Source: Sediminibacterium sp. (GTDB lineage Bacteria > Bacteroidota > Bacteroidia > Chitinophagales > Chitinophagaceae). Taken from it: DNA of 48,539 nucleotides. The notes under the pieces were generated by a model. The model was not told where the DNA came from. It saw only the letters and a program-made list of their open reading frames with translations, and searched no databases. The position numbers and the translations under genes were made by a program. Shown here in pieces: positions 24,771 through 33,262 of the stretch (its first letter is position 1; each line of letters opens with the position of its first letter). The stretch lies in contig JAIYCS010000132.1 of the NCBI GenBank assembly GCA_027487895.1, forward strand, positions 1 through 48,539, given 5' to 3'.

Positions 24771-25436
24771 ATGTTATACCTGGTTCCTACACCACTTGGT
24801 AATTTAAAAGACATGACTTTTAGAAGTGTTGAAGTACTACAGTTGGTAGATGTTATCTTGTGTGAAGACACGAGAACCTCGTCTAAACTACTTCAGCACT
24901 ATCAAATTCAAAAACCTTTATCGCCCTATCATCAGCACAACGAACATAAAATTGTTGGGCATTTGATTGATCAATTAAAGGCTGGTAAAACTTTTGCACT
25001 TATCACGGATGCTGGTACACCTGGTATTTCTGACCCTGCTTTTTTACTGGTTCGTGATTGTATCAAAGAAGGTATACGCGTTGAGTGTTTACCCGGTGCC
25101 ACTGCCTTTGTGCCGGCTCTTGTAAACAGTGGCATCCCTACCAACCGATTTGTATTTGAAGGATTCTTGCCTTTAAAAAAAGGGAGACAAACCCTATTAA
25201 AGCAGTTGGCGGTTGAACCCCGCACCATCATTTTATATGAAAGCCCCATGCGGCTTGTGAAAACCCTCAAAGAACTGGCTACCTATTTTGGTGCAGACCG
25301 TATTGCTAGTGTTAGTAGGGAGCTTACTAAAATGTTTGAAGAAAACAAACAAGGCAGTTTACAAGATTTGGCTGCGTACTTTGAGTCAAAAACAGTGAAG
25401 GGCGAAATTGTTATTGTAGTGGCTGGCGCCGAATAA
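24771..25436 (+). CDS. rsmI: 16S rRNA (cytidine1402-2'-O)-methyltransferase RsmI (short form)
   Basis: SAM-dependent enzyme methylating the ribose of C1402 in the decoding centre of 16S rRNA. The tetrapyrrole-methylase fold shows LVPTPLGNLKDMTFRSVEVL at the N-terminus, ILCEDTRTSSKLLQHY, ALITDAGTPGISDPA and ECLPGATAFVPALVNSGIP, all RsmI hallmarks. The 221 residues cover the catalytic fold but lack the ~60-residue C-terminal helical part of the E. coli enzyme; this is common in the phylum. It lies 20 bases after purS. Confidence 0.93.
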   Translation: MLYLVPTPLGNLKDMTFRSVEVLQLVDVILCEDTRTSSKLLQHYQIQKPLSPYHQHNEHKIVGHLIDQLKAGKTFALITDAGTPGISDPAFLLVRDCIKEGIRVECLPGATAFVPALVNSGIPTNRFVFEGFLPLKKGRQTLLKQLAVEPRTIILYESPMRLVKTLKELATYFGADRIASVSRELTKMFEENKQGSLQDLAAYFESKTVKGEIVIVVAGAE

Positions 25437-25472
25437 TTCCTTATTTTTATTGTAACTATTAATTGGATAAAA

Positions 25473-27341
25473 ATGAAAAAGATTTTATTGTTTGGATTTG
25501 TATGTCTATTACTAACGCATGCTACATCGCTTGTGGCACAACCAGATCGCTGGCAACAACGCATCAAGTATACGATTAACGTAAATATGGATGTGGTTAC
25601 CAATAAAATGAATGGCATCGAAAAAATAGTATACACCAACAATTCGCCAGATACATTAAATAAAATATTTTTTCATACCTATTGGAATGCCTTTCAACCC
25701 GGTAGTAGCATGGATATCAGAAGTAGAGAGCTTGGTCAAATTCAAATCAGACCTGCTTCCAGGATGAGTGATGGACTTGACTGGGATGCACGCGTTAAAG
25801 ACCGTATCAGTAAATTAACGCCTTCCGAAATAGGCTACCAAAACGTAAAGTTTGTAAAAATAAATGGTGTAGCACAAGTATTAAAAGAACACGAGACGAT
25901 ACTCGAAGTTGTTTTGGCAAAACCAATATTGCCAAAATCATCGGTGCAATTGGAAGTATCTTTTGAAGCGCAGGTGCCGCTCCAAGTTAGAAGAAGTGGA
26001 AGAGATAATAAAGAAGGGATCAGGTACAGCATGAGCCAATGGTATCCAAAAGTGGCTGAGTATGATTATCAGGGTTGGCATGCTAACCAGTACATTGCTA
26101 GAGAGTTTTACGGTGTGTGGGGTGACTTTGACGTAAACATTACCATCGATAAAAACTATTTTGTTGCTGCAGGCGGCGACTTGCAAAATCCGCAAGAAAT
26201 TGGTATGGGCTACGAAGCCCCAAATACAAAACTTAGCACCACTACTGGTGATACTAAAACTTGGAAATGGCAGGCCTATAATGTGCATGATTTTATGTGG
26301 GCTGCCGATCCTACTTATAAAATGATTACCCGTAAACCTGCTGGTGGAGGCCCTTTATTAAGGGTTGTTTATAAAGCGGTAGATTCTTTAGAAAACAATT
26401 GGCAAAAAATGGCGGATGTTGTAAACAATGCCTATCCCATTATTGCCAAAACATTTGGTGCATACCCGTACAAGACATACACATTTATTCAGGGAGGTGA
26501 TGGTGGAATGGAATACCCGATGGGCACACTTATAAAAAGTGCTAGCGTTGGTACTGCTATTCACGAGTGGATGCATACCTGGTATCAAATGCTAATGGGT
26601 TCTAATGAGTCGTTGTATCCATGGATGGATGAAGGATTTACCGATTATGCAAGTACACGCGTATTAGCAGAACTCAATGGAACTAAGGGTTTTCCGTATG
26701 ATGGTTCTTACAGGAGTTATATTAGTTTAACAAAGAGTCCTTTTGATGAACCGGCAAGTACACATTCGGATCATTACAATACCAATCTTTCGTATAGTAC
26801 ATCATCTTACAGTAAAGGCGCTGTGTTTATGAGCCAATTGGGTTATGTTATTGGTGACTCTGTTAGAGACAGAGTGTTAATAGATTATTACAATGCATGG
26901 CGTTTTAAGCATCCAAATCCCAATGACTTTATTAGAGTTGCAGAAAAAAGAAGTGGGTTAGAACTAGATTGGTACAAAGAGTACTGGATTAATTCTACCA
27001 AAACAATTGATTATGCAGTTGGTGATATCAACCTTGTTAATGATAAAACAAACATTACCATTAAACGTGTAGGGAAAATGCCAATGCCAATTGATGTTTT
27101 AGTAACCTACAAAGACGGGTCTCAAGAAATGCATTATGTACCGCTTAATTTACAATTTGGTGAAAAACCAGTAGAGGGAAATGCGCCACGAACAGTGCAT
27201 GCTGCATGGAAATGGGTAGATCCAGTTTATCAAGTTGCCATAACTAAATCTATTAAAGATATTAAGTCCATCGAAATTGATCCATCACTACGAATGGCCG
27301 ATGTTAATAGAAGTAATAATAAATTAGTAATACCGGATTAG
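25473..27341 (+). CDS. Secreted M1-family metallopeptidase
   Basis: Zinc aminopeptidase-like protein of 622 residues with a signal peptide (1 to about 23, TSLVAQ). The zinc site is complete: HEWMH at 364-368 and the third ligand Glu387 in WMDEGF, with exactly the 18-residue spacing of M1. GGMEYP upstream replaces the GAMEN exopeptidase motif. The N-terminal part has the M1 beta-domain wording (YTNNSPDTLNKIFFHTYWNAF). Probably a periplasmic or surface peptidase; no T9SS sorting domain is evident at its C-terminus. Its TAG stop overlaps the stop of the convergent MFS gene. Confidence 0.9.
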   Translation: MKKILLFGFVCLLLTHATSLVAQPDRWQQRIKYTINVNMDVVTNKMNGIEKIVYTNNSPDTLNKIFFHTYWNAFQPGSSMDIRSRELGQIQIRPASRMSDGLDWDARVKDRISKLTPSEIGYQNVKFVKINGVAQVLKEHETILEVVLAKPILPKSSVQLEVSFEAQVPLQVRRSGRDNKEGIRYSMSQWYPKVAEYDYQGWHANQYIAREFYGVWGDFDVNITIDKNYFVAAGGDLQNPQEIGMGYEAPNTKLSTTTGDTKTWKWQAYNVHDFMWAADPTYKMITRKPAGGGPLLRVVYKAVDSLENNWQKMADVVNNAYPIIAKTFGAYPYKTYTFIQGGDGGMEYPMGTLIKSASVGTAIHEWMHTWYQMLMGSNESLYPWMDEGFTDYASTRVLAELNGTKGFPYDGSYRSYISLTKSPFDEPASTHSDHYNTNLSYSTSSYSKGAVFMSQLGYVIGDSVRDRVLIDYYNAWRFKHPNPNDFIRVAEKRSGLELDWYKEYWINSTKTIDYAVGDINLVNDKTNITIKRVGKMPMPIDVLVTYKDGSQEMHYVPLNLQFGEKPVEGNAPRTVHAAWKWVDPVYQVAITKSIKDIKSIEIDPSLRMADVNRSNNKLVIPD

Positions 27342-28597
27342 TATTCCATTTCTTTGAGTGTAGGCGCTTTAAACCAAGTGATAATCACCACTAAAAGTGT
27401 CATACATCCACCAAAAACAACACTGGGAACAACGCCCATCATTTTAGCTGCAACGCCACTTTCAAACTGGCCAAATTCATTGCTGCTATTAATAAACATA
27501 GAATTTACACTCATTACACGCCCGCGCATATTGTCGGGCGTTTTGAGTTGTAATATGGTGCCACGTATCACAACACTTATGCCATCTACAATACCGCTAA
27601 TGAGTAGTACGGCAAATGTGAGCCAGAAGATTTTTGAAAGGGCAAAAACAATAATGCAAATTCCAAAAATGGCCACCGATATCAGTAGTTTTTTTCCTTG
27701 TGCTTTTTTTAAGGGAAACGCAGTGAGTAAAATAATTACAATCACCGACCCTATATCTGATGCTGCATTGAGCCAGCCAAAACCAATAGGCCCTACTTTT
27801 AAAATATCTTTTGCAAAAACGGGAATCATTGCAACGGCGCCGCCAAATAAAACGGCAAATAAATCAAGCGTTAGGGCGCCAAATAATTCTTTGGTTTGAT
27901 ATACATACCTGAGTCCTTCTTTAACGCTCTCTAGTGTTTTTTTCTCACCTGGCTCATTTAAGGAGGGCTTGGGTTTTAGTTGGTACATAAACAAATAGCC
28001 AGCAAAAACGAGGGTACAAATAATGGCTAAAGAACCCGTATTTCCTAAAAGAGCAATTAAAAAACCAACAATGGCATGTCCTGTAACAGAGGCGCCTAGC
28101 CAAACGCCTTGTCCCCAGGTTGTTGCATTTTGGATTGTTTTTTTGGGAACAATGGCAGATAGGATGGTGCCAAATGTGGGTCCTGTAAAAGATCTAAATA
28201 CGCCGGTAAAAAATATGGCAACATAAATACTAAAGGCAATCCAATGTTTGCTTATTTGGCTAGCCGTAAAACTGGTAGATAATAACAGTAAAAATAATGC
28301 GCAGGTAAAATAAAGTGCAACGCCAGTTAATAAGAGTTTTCTTTTTTCACTGATATCAATAATATGTCCAGCGTATAGAGATAGTGAAACAGCAGGAATT
28401 ACTTCCGATAAGCCAATAAGACCAATCGCAAATGGTTCATTGGTTAATTCATAAATCCACCAACCTACTAATGTGCCCATCATTCTAAGTCCCATAATAA
28501 ATAAAAAACGTCCAAACATGAGATGTCTGAATTCTGCAATCCGCATGGCTTCAAACGGGTCATGTTTTGTTATGGTTGAAGACGTTTCTTGTTGCAT
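27338..28597 (-). CDS. MFS transporter (MFS_3/EntS-like)
   Basis: A 419-residue inner-membrane transporter with about 12 hydrophobic helices. The N-terminal FRHLMFGRFLFIMGLRMMGTLVGWWIYELT and the LYAGHIIDISEKRK loop between helices 2 and 3 fit the MFS_3 (enterobactin exporter-like) subfamily. MRGRVMSVNSMFINSSNEFGQFESG near the C-terminus is also typical of it. The substrate cannot be predicted. It follows dNK copy 2 by 16 bases in the same direction, and the three genes folK, dNK and MFS look like one transcript. Confidence 0.87.
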   Translation of the reverse strand: MQQETSSTITKHDPFEAMRIAEFRHLMFGRFLFIMGLRMMGTLVGWWIYELTNEPFAIGLIGLSEVIPAVSLSLYAGHIIDISEKRKLLLTGVALYFTCALFLLLLSTSFTASQISKHWIAFSIYVAIFFTGVFRSFTGPTFGTILSAIVPKKTIQNATTWGQGVWLGASVTGHAIVGFLIALLGNTGSLAIICTLVFAGYLFMYQLKPKPSLNEPGEKKTLESVKEGLRYVYQTKELFGALTLDLFAVLFGGAVAMIPVFAKDILKVGPIGFGWLNAASDIGSVIVIILLTAFPLKKAQGKKLLISVAIFGICIIVFALSKIFWLTFAVLLISGIVDGISVVIRGTILQLKTPDNMRGRVMSVNSMFINSSNEFGQFESGVAAKMMGVVPSVVFGGCMTLLVVIITWFKAPTLKEMEY

Positions 28598-28613
28598 TAT
28601 GCTTGGGTACTTG

Positions 28614-29246
28614 TTATGGTAAATTAAAATAGTGTTGCCCCTGTGGTAAATCTTTTTCTAGGGCGTCTAAAACCACTTGCACATGCGCATCATTGCTAAT
28701 AAAATCGGCATTACTTGCGTCTATAAATATGGTTTTAATATTGTGTTGTTTGATATAGCTGGTATATGTTTCTTGTAAATTAAATAGGTAATCGTCTTTA
28801 ATATCCTGCTCGTAACTTCTATTTCTTTTTTTAATATTTTGTTGTAGTTTTTGAACGGGGGCGTGCAAATAAATTAAAATATCCGGAATACTTATTTGTT
28901 GGTGAATGATATCAAATAGTTTTTGATATAGCCTAAATTCTTCGTCTGGTAAATTCACTTTTGCAAACAACAAGCATTTTGTAAACAAGTAGTCCGATAT
29001 GGTTACTTCCTGAAATAAGTCTTGGGTATGTAAAAAATCTTTGAGTTGCTTGTACCTTTCGGCCATAAAAAACAGCTCCAATGGAAATGCATATTGATCT
29101 GGCTTTTCATAGAATTTTGGCAAAAATGGGTTGTCGGCAAATTCCTCTAAAATGAGTTTCGCATTTAGTTTTTGTGCTAGTATGTTAGATAGGGTAGTTT
29201 TCCCCGCTCCAATGTTCCCTTCAATTGTAATAAACTGATGCTTCAT
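28614..29246 (-). CDS. Deoxynucleoside kinase-like protein, copy 2 (folK-linked)
   Basis: A 210-residue relative of deoxynucleoside kinases. The P-loop GNIGAGKTT (10-18) and the lid KKRNRSYEQDI (139-149) are intact, and EEFADNPFLPKFYEKPDQYAFPLELFFM is the substrate-side region. However, where the family has DRS/DRT (Asp85-Arg86 in copy 1) this protein has SDYLFTK, with Asp85 followed by Tyr86. I recall folK-linked members in other Bacteroidota having the same wording, so it is probably a subfamily trait rather than damage. Salvage of a deoxynucleoside is the default guess, with reduced confidence in the substrate. Confidence 0.85.
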   Translation of the reverse strand: MKHQFITIEGNIGAGKTTLSNILAQKLNAKLILEEFADNPFLPKFYEKPDQYAFPLELFFMAERYKQLKDFLHTQDLFQEVTISDYLFTKCLLFAKVNLPDEEFRLYQKLFDIIHQQISIPDILIYLHAPVQKLQQNIKKRNRSYEQDIKDDYLFNLQETYTSYIKQHNIKTIFIDASNADFISNDAHVQVVLDALEKDLPQGQHYFNLP

Positions 29247-29296
29247 ATACGTTCCTTCTCAATGGGTAAAAATAAAGCTGAACTTGGCTTTTGCCT

Positions 29297-29776
29297 TTAT
29301 TTTTTTTTTTTTTTTTTTATGTCGGGGCAGTTTAACAACAATTCTTGCATGGTTTTATCTAAAACAGGGTGAAGAAGCGTTGGTGCAATTTCAATGAGGG
29401 GTAACAGCGCAAATCGGCGGTTATGGAGTTGAGGGTGGGGGATGGTTAGTGTTGGGCTATCTAAAACAATGTCATTGACCATTAAAATATCTAAATCAAT
29501 GGTTCTGGGGCCGTATTTCTCTTCACGAACCCTGCCCATTTCAATTTCTATTGTTAATAGACGCGCCAAAAGGTTTTCTGGTTCCAGAGTGGTTTCAACG
29601 CATATGGCCTGGTTATAAAAGGCAGGCTGGTTGGTATTGCCCCAGGCGGCTGTTTCATATAATGAGGAAATGGAAGTAACACGACCACACACTACCGAAA
29701 TTTGTTTTACCGCCTCCGCTAAATAAGCCGCTCGGTCCCCTAAATTCCCGCCTATCAGTAAATATGCTGTGTTCAT
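29297..29776 (-). CDS. folK: FolK, 6-hydroxymethyl-7,8-dihydropterin pyrophosphokinase
   Basis: Transfers pyrophosphate from ATP to hydroxymethyl-dihydropterin in folate synthesis. The 159-residue protein shows LLIGGNLGDRAAYLAEAV, SSLYETAAWG, PAFYNQAICVETTLEPENLL, and the signature RxxKYGPRTIDLDILM, with IPHPQLHNRRFALLPLIEIAP at the end. The last six codons are all AAA and, with the preceding ATA, form a run of 19 A on the coding strand (29300-29318 as T) immediately before the stop. The gene is divergent from sppA and leads the folK-dNK-MFS run, an order I recall from other Bacteroidota. Confidence 0.95.
   Translation of the reverse strand: MNTAYLLIGGNLGDRAAYLAEAVKQISVVCGRVTSISSLYETAAWGNTNQPAFYNQAICVETTLEPENLLARLLTIEIEMGRVREEKYGPRTIDLDILMVNDIVLDSPTLTIPHPQLHNRRFALLPLIEIAPTLLHPVLDKTMQELLLNCPDIKKKKKK
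29300..29318. repeat. 19-base homopolymer tract (T on +, A on -) at the folK 3' end
   Basis: Nineteen consecutive T on the plus strand encode the Ile wobble base and six Lys codons of FolK. Such a run is slippage-prone in replication and transcription, and its exact length may also be a sequencing uncertainty. Confidence 0.9.
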
Positions 29777-29797
29777 AAATTACCCCATTATTCGCCT

Positions 29798-29809
29798 CAA
29801 ATATCTTTA
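29798..29809. promoter_or_regulatory. Overlapping divergent -7 candidates for folK and sppA
   Basis: CAAATATCTTTA reads GATATTTG on the minus strand (29798-29805, towards folK) and TATCTTTA on the plus strand (29802-29809, towards sppA). Both are one to two bases from TAnnTTTG and share four base pairs. Confidence 0.4.
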
Positions 29810-29870
29810 ATTTCACGTCTTTAAATACAGTTGTGAACAATATTGTTGTCTTTTATTTTAACCTGATGCT

Positions 29871-31628
29871 ATGAAAAGCTTTTTTAAAATATTTTTTGCC
29901 AGTTTACTCGCATTAATTGTGTTCTCCATTCTGGGCGTAATGGTTCTTATTGGTTTTGCAGCATCTGCTTCAAGTTCCGATAAACCAGTTATTGGTTCTG
30001 ATGCTGTTTTGGTATTAGACCTGTCTAAGCCTTTTAAAGAAAGAGTACAAGAAAATCCATTTGCAGCTTTAAGCAGTGATGAAGATTTTGAAGTACCATC
30101 ACTTTATGAAATGATTAGACTCATTGATCACGCTAAAACGGATGCCAATGTAAAAGGGATTTATATATTAGCAAGTAATAATTCAAATGGATTTGGTGCA
30201 TCCGAAGAATTAAGAAAGGCGCTACTAGATTTTAGGAAGTCGAAAAAGTTTGTAGTGGCTTACGGTGAAACCATTTCTCAAAAAGGATATGCCATTGCTA
30301 ATGTGGCACAAAAGATTTTTGTACACCCACAGGGTGGTCTTGAATGGGCTGGTTTTTCTAGTAATTTAATTTTCTTAAAAGGCATGTTGGATAAATTAGA
30401 AATAAAGCCACAAATTATTTATGCCGGAAAATTTAAAAGTGCTACTGAGCCACTTCGTGAAACACAAATGACAGACGCCAACCGTTTGCAAACAAGTGTA
30501 TGGTTGGGTGATTTGTACAATCAATTTTTGTGCCAAACAGCTGCTGCTCGTAATTTAGATACAGCGCAAATAAGAGCATTGGCTGTTGAAGGTAAAATTC
30601 AAACAGCTGCCGATGCTGTAAAATATAATTTAATTGATGGATTAAAATATGACGATCAAGTTAAAAACGAAATAACGGGTCGTCTAAATTTGCCCATCAA
30701 TTCAAAAATTAATTTTATTTATTTTGGCGAATATGCAAAATCTGTAACGCTCAATGAATCTACAGCTTCAGAAAAAATTGCTATCATTTATGCAAGTGGC
30801 GATATCGTTGGCGGATCGGGTACCGATGAACAGGTGGCTAGTGATGATTACAAAGAACTGATTAGAAAAGCGCGATTGGATAAATCAGTGAAAGCCATTG
30901 TGCTTCGTGTGAATTCGCCAGGTGGTAGTGCCCTTGCGAGTGATGTGATTTGGAGAGAAGTTAGCCTTGCTAAAAAAGAAAAGCCAGTGGTTGTTTCTAT
31001 GGGCGATGTTGCTGCATCAGGCGGGTACTACATTGCATGTAACGCCAATAAAGTGTTTGCCAACGAATCAACAATTACGGGTTCTATTGGAGTGTTTAGT
31101 ATTATTCCAAATATCGAATCGTTTTTGAAAAATAAAATTGGTATCACTACCGACCGGGTAAAAACGGGTCCATATGCCGATATGGGGAGTATGGATAGGG
31201 CCTTAACAGAGCCTGAAAAAAGATTTTTGCAGGCTTCTACCGATTCAATTTACAATACCTTTAAATCACGTGTATCAGTAGGTCGTAAAAGAGATATGCA
31301 ATACGTTGATAGCATTGCACAGGGTCGCGTTTGGACAGGAACAAGGGGTGTTGCAGTTGGTCTTGTTGATGAAATTGGCACGCTCTCTGATGCCATTAAA
31401 GCAGCAGCTGCGATGGCAAAAGTTAAAAGCTTCAAAATCAAAGAGTATCCCGAAAAAAAGAACATTTTAGAACAGCTATTTAATAATTACAAGCGAACGG
31501 TTTCTTTGCAATTGATAGAATCTGAGTTGGGTCCTGATCAGTTCATGATGATGCAACAAGTTAAAAAAGTAAAAGCAATGGTAGGAGTGCCTCAAGCAAA
31601 ATTACCTTTCACGGTTACTGTTCATTAA
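29871..31628 (+). CDS. sppA: Signal peptide peptidase SppA, 67-kDa type
   Basis: Membrane-bound serine/lysine protease that digests cleaved signal peptides on the periplasmic face. One N-terminal membrane helix (about 5-32) precedes two tandem S49 domains. The N-terminal domain holds the Lys of the dyad in YAGKFKSATEPLRE (Lys187/189 region). The C-terminal domain has VNSPGGSALASD and the catalytic Ser383 in GDVAASGGYYIA, followed by TGSIGVF. The 585-residue two-domain form is typical of Bacteroidota. It is divergent from folK, with an ABC-2 permease gene following after 25 bases. Confidence 0.95.
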   Translation: MKSFFKIFFASLLALIVFSILGVMVLIGFAASASSSDKPVIGSDAVLVLDLSKPFKERVQENPFAALSSDEDFEVPSLYEMIRLIDHAKTDANVKGIYILASNNSNGFGASEELRKALLDFRKSKKFVVAYGETISQKGYAIANVAQKIFVHPQGGLEWAGFSSNLIFLKGMLDKLEIKPQIIYAGKFKSATEPLRETQMTDANRLQTSVWLGDLYNQFLCQTAAARNLDTAQIRALAVEGKIQTAADAVKYNLIDGLKYDDQVKNEITGRLNLPINSKINFIYFGEYAKSVTLNESTASEKIAIIYASGDIVGGSGTDEQVASDDYKELIRKARLDKSVKAIVLRVNSPGGSALASDVIWREVSLAKKEKPVVVSMGDVAASGGYYIACNANKVFANESTITGSIGVFSIIPNIESFLKNKIGITTDRVKTGPYADMGSMDRALTEPEKRFLQASTDSIYNTFKSRVSVGRKRDMQYVDSIAQGRVWTGTRGVAVGLVDEIGTLSDAIKAAAAMAKVKSFKIKEYPEKKNILEQLFNNYKRTVSLQLIESELGPDQFMMMQQVKKVKAMVGVPQAKLPFTVTVH

Positions 31629-31653
31629 TTTTTAGCGTTCTTAAACTATTTAT

Positions 31654-32763
31654 ATGCCTGCAAAGTATAGTCAAATAAGAGCCATGTTGGCCATTACAAA
31701 AGGTAGTTTAAAAGCTATTTTGCGTAGCCCTTCTGCGGTTGTATTTAGCATCGCATTTCCGCTAATCTTTATTTTGGTGTTTGGATTTATAGGTGGCGGC
31801 AACGGTAAAACTTCCGTAAAAATCGCCATTGATAAGGGTTCAGATACGTCTAGCCCCATTTATACCGCCCTCTCACAAATTAACAGCATCAAAATAGTGA
31901 AGGGTGAGGATGCTTTTTTGTTACAGGAATTAGAAAAAGGTAGAATCACTGCAAAAGTATTAATATCCAAAACGGGTGTAGCAAGTCCGGCGTATGCCAT
32001 AAAAATAACAAGTTCTGGCGCTGTTATGCCTCAGAATATTCAGCTTTTACAATCTGTATTAAATGGTGTGATAGCAGGGATGAATCAAAAGTATTTTGCT
32101 ACCAATCAAACCATTGCACGCGTCGATGCAACTATTTCGCAAATACCAGGAAGAGCTTATAAAACAATCGATTTTATACTCCCAGGACAGCTAGGATTTT
32201 CTTTGTTAAGCTCCGGTGTTTTTGGTGTCGCTTTTTTGTTTTTTAATTTGCGTCAGCAGCTAGTGCTTAAGCGTTTTTATGCAACACCAATAAAGCGCGC
32301 TTATATAGTGCTTGGAGAAGCATTGAGTAGGGTTTTATTTCAATTGTTGACTGCTATTATTGTAATAGGGGTGGGTCATTTTGCATTTGGATTTACGCTC
32401 GTTCACGGACTCACTACTTTTTTAACAATCATGCTTTTAAGTTTTATAGCCCTTGTATTATTTATGGGTTTTGGATTTATTGTGAGTGGGCTTGCTAAAA
32501 ATGAAAGTACCATTCCACCATTTGCCAATTTATTTACCTTACCGCAATTTTTGTTAGCAGGTACATTTTTTGCAGTAGAAGCTTTTCCAACATGGCTTCA
32601 ACCAATTTGTAATGCACTGCCTTTAACACACTTTAATAACGCCATGCGTAACATTGCTTTCGAAGGCGCTTCTTTAGCTGCATGCAGTAAAGAACTTTTA
32701 ATTCTAGGATTGTGGATTGTGGGTGTTTATGGGATTGCTTTTAAAACATTTAAATGGGATTAA
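31654..32763 (+). CDS. ABC-2 type transporter permease
   Basis: A 369-residue membrane protein with the ABC-2/DrrB-like pattern: one N-terminal membrane helix (SAVVFSIAFPLIFILVFGFI), a large extracytoplasmic domain (about 45-165), then five to six C-terminal helices including FMGFGFIVSGLAKNESTIPPFANLFTLPQFLLAGTFF, which matches the conserved ABC-2 signature region. No ATP-binding subunit is encoded next to it; the only ATPase in the window is the fused peptide-type gene at 34367-36058, which belongs to another family. The partner is therefore elsewhere or shared. One base separates its stop from the next gene. Confidence 0.87.
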   Translation: MPAKYSQIRAMLAITKGSLKAILRSPSAVVFSIAFPLIFILVFGFIGGGNGKTSVKIAIDKGSDTSSPIYTALSQINSIKIVKGEDAFLLQELEKGRITAKVLISKTGVASPAYAIKITSSGAVMPQNIQLLQSVLNGVIAGMNQKYFATNQTIARVDATISQIPGRAYKTIDFILPGQLGFSLLSSGVFGVAFLFFNLRQQLVLKRFYATPIKRAYIVLGEALSRVLFQLLTAIIVIGVGHFAFGFTLVHGLTTFLTIMLLSFIALVLFMGFGFIVSGLAKNESTIPPFANLFTLPQFLLAGTFFAVEAFPTWLQPICNALPLTHFNNAMRNIAFEGASLAACSKELLILGLWIVGVYGIAFKTFKWD

Positions 32764-32764
32764 G

Positions 32765-33226
32765 ATGCGTTTTATTAAATTAGGGCTTATTAGTGCCGTT
32801 GTTTTCTTTGTTTTATTTACACTCGGTGGTTTGCTGTTGCCTTCACATAATGTAGTTTCCAGGGCTGTAAATGTTAAAGCAAAACCTGCTGCCATCCTAC
32901 CTTTGATGCAAGATAAAAATCAGTGGCAGTTATGGATGGAAGGCATGGATAGTTCCTCTGTTAACAAGCGTCAACAAATACAAATCACATCAGTTTCTGA
33001 TTCCTTAATTGTTGCCAATTGGAAAACGGCAGAAGTAATTTATACGACAAAATTTAGATTGATCTATAGCGCTGGACAGGCTGTTACCATTGTTCAGTGG
33101 CAATTTGAACAAGACGTTGCATGGTACCCATGGGAGCGTTTAAGCTCACTCATGAATGATAAAATACTAGGTACCTTAATGGAAAAAAACCTAGCTAGAC
33201 TTCAATTGGTAGTAGAAGCTAACTAG
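32765..33226 (+). CDS. Membrane-anchored SRPBCC (polyketide cyclase-like) protein
   Basis: A 153-residue protein with one N-terminal membrane helix (about 4-24, LGLISAVVFFVLFTLGGLLL). The remaining domain reads like an SRPBCC fold: SRAVNVKAKPAAILPLMQDKNQWQLWMEGM at the start, an internal beta region, and a C-terminal helix RLSSLMNDKILGTLMEKNLARL. The start at 32765 gives this form; a longer in-frame reading begins inside the permease gene and is not supported. The function is unknown; it may bind a hydrophobic ligand. The last codons lie within a terminator stem. Confidence 0.7.
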   Translation: MRFIKLGLISAVVFFVLFTLGGLLLPSHNVVSRAVNVKAKPAAILPLMQDKNQWQLWMEGMDSSSVNKRQQIQITSVSDSLIVANWKTAEVIYTTKFRLIYSAGQAVTIVQWQFEQDVAWYPWERLSSLMNDKILGTLMEKNLARLQLVVEAN

Positions 33227-33232
33227 GTTTTT
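33185..33232 (+). terminator. Terminator hairpin overlapping the end of the SRPBCC gene
   Basis: AAAAACCTAG (33185-33194) pairs with CTAGGTTTTT (33223-33232); an inner TAG/CTA and CTTC/GAAG continuation extends the stem. The stop codon TAG (33224-33226) is inside the right arm. The A and T tails make it work in both directions, also for convergent queA. Confidence 0.75.
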
Positions 33233-33262
33233 GAGCATTATTTGGATACTAGATAATCAGCA

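Noticed and set aside
32717-32764. Longer SRPBCC reading beginning in the permease gene
   Set aside because: The extension is the permease C-terminus read out of frame; ATG 32765 gives a clean membrane anchor.
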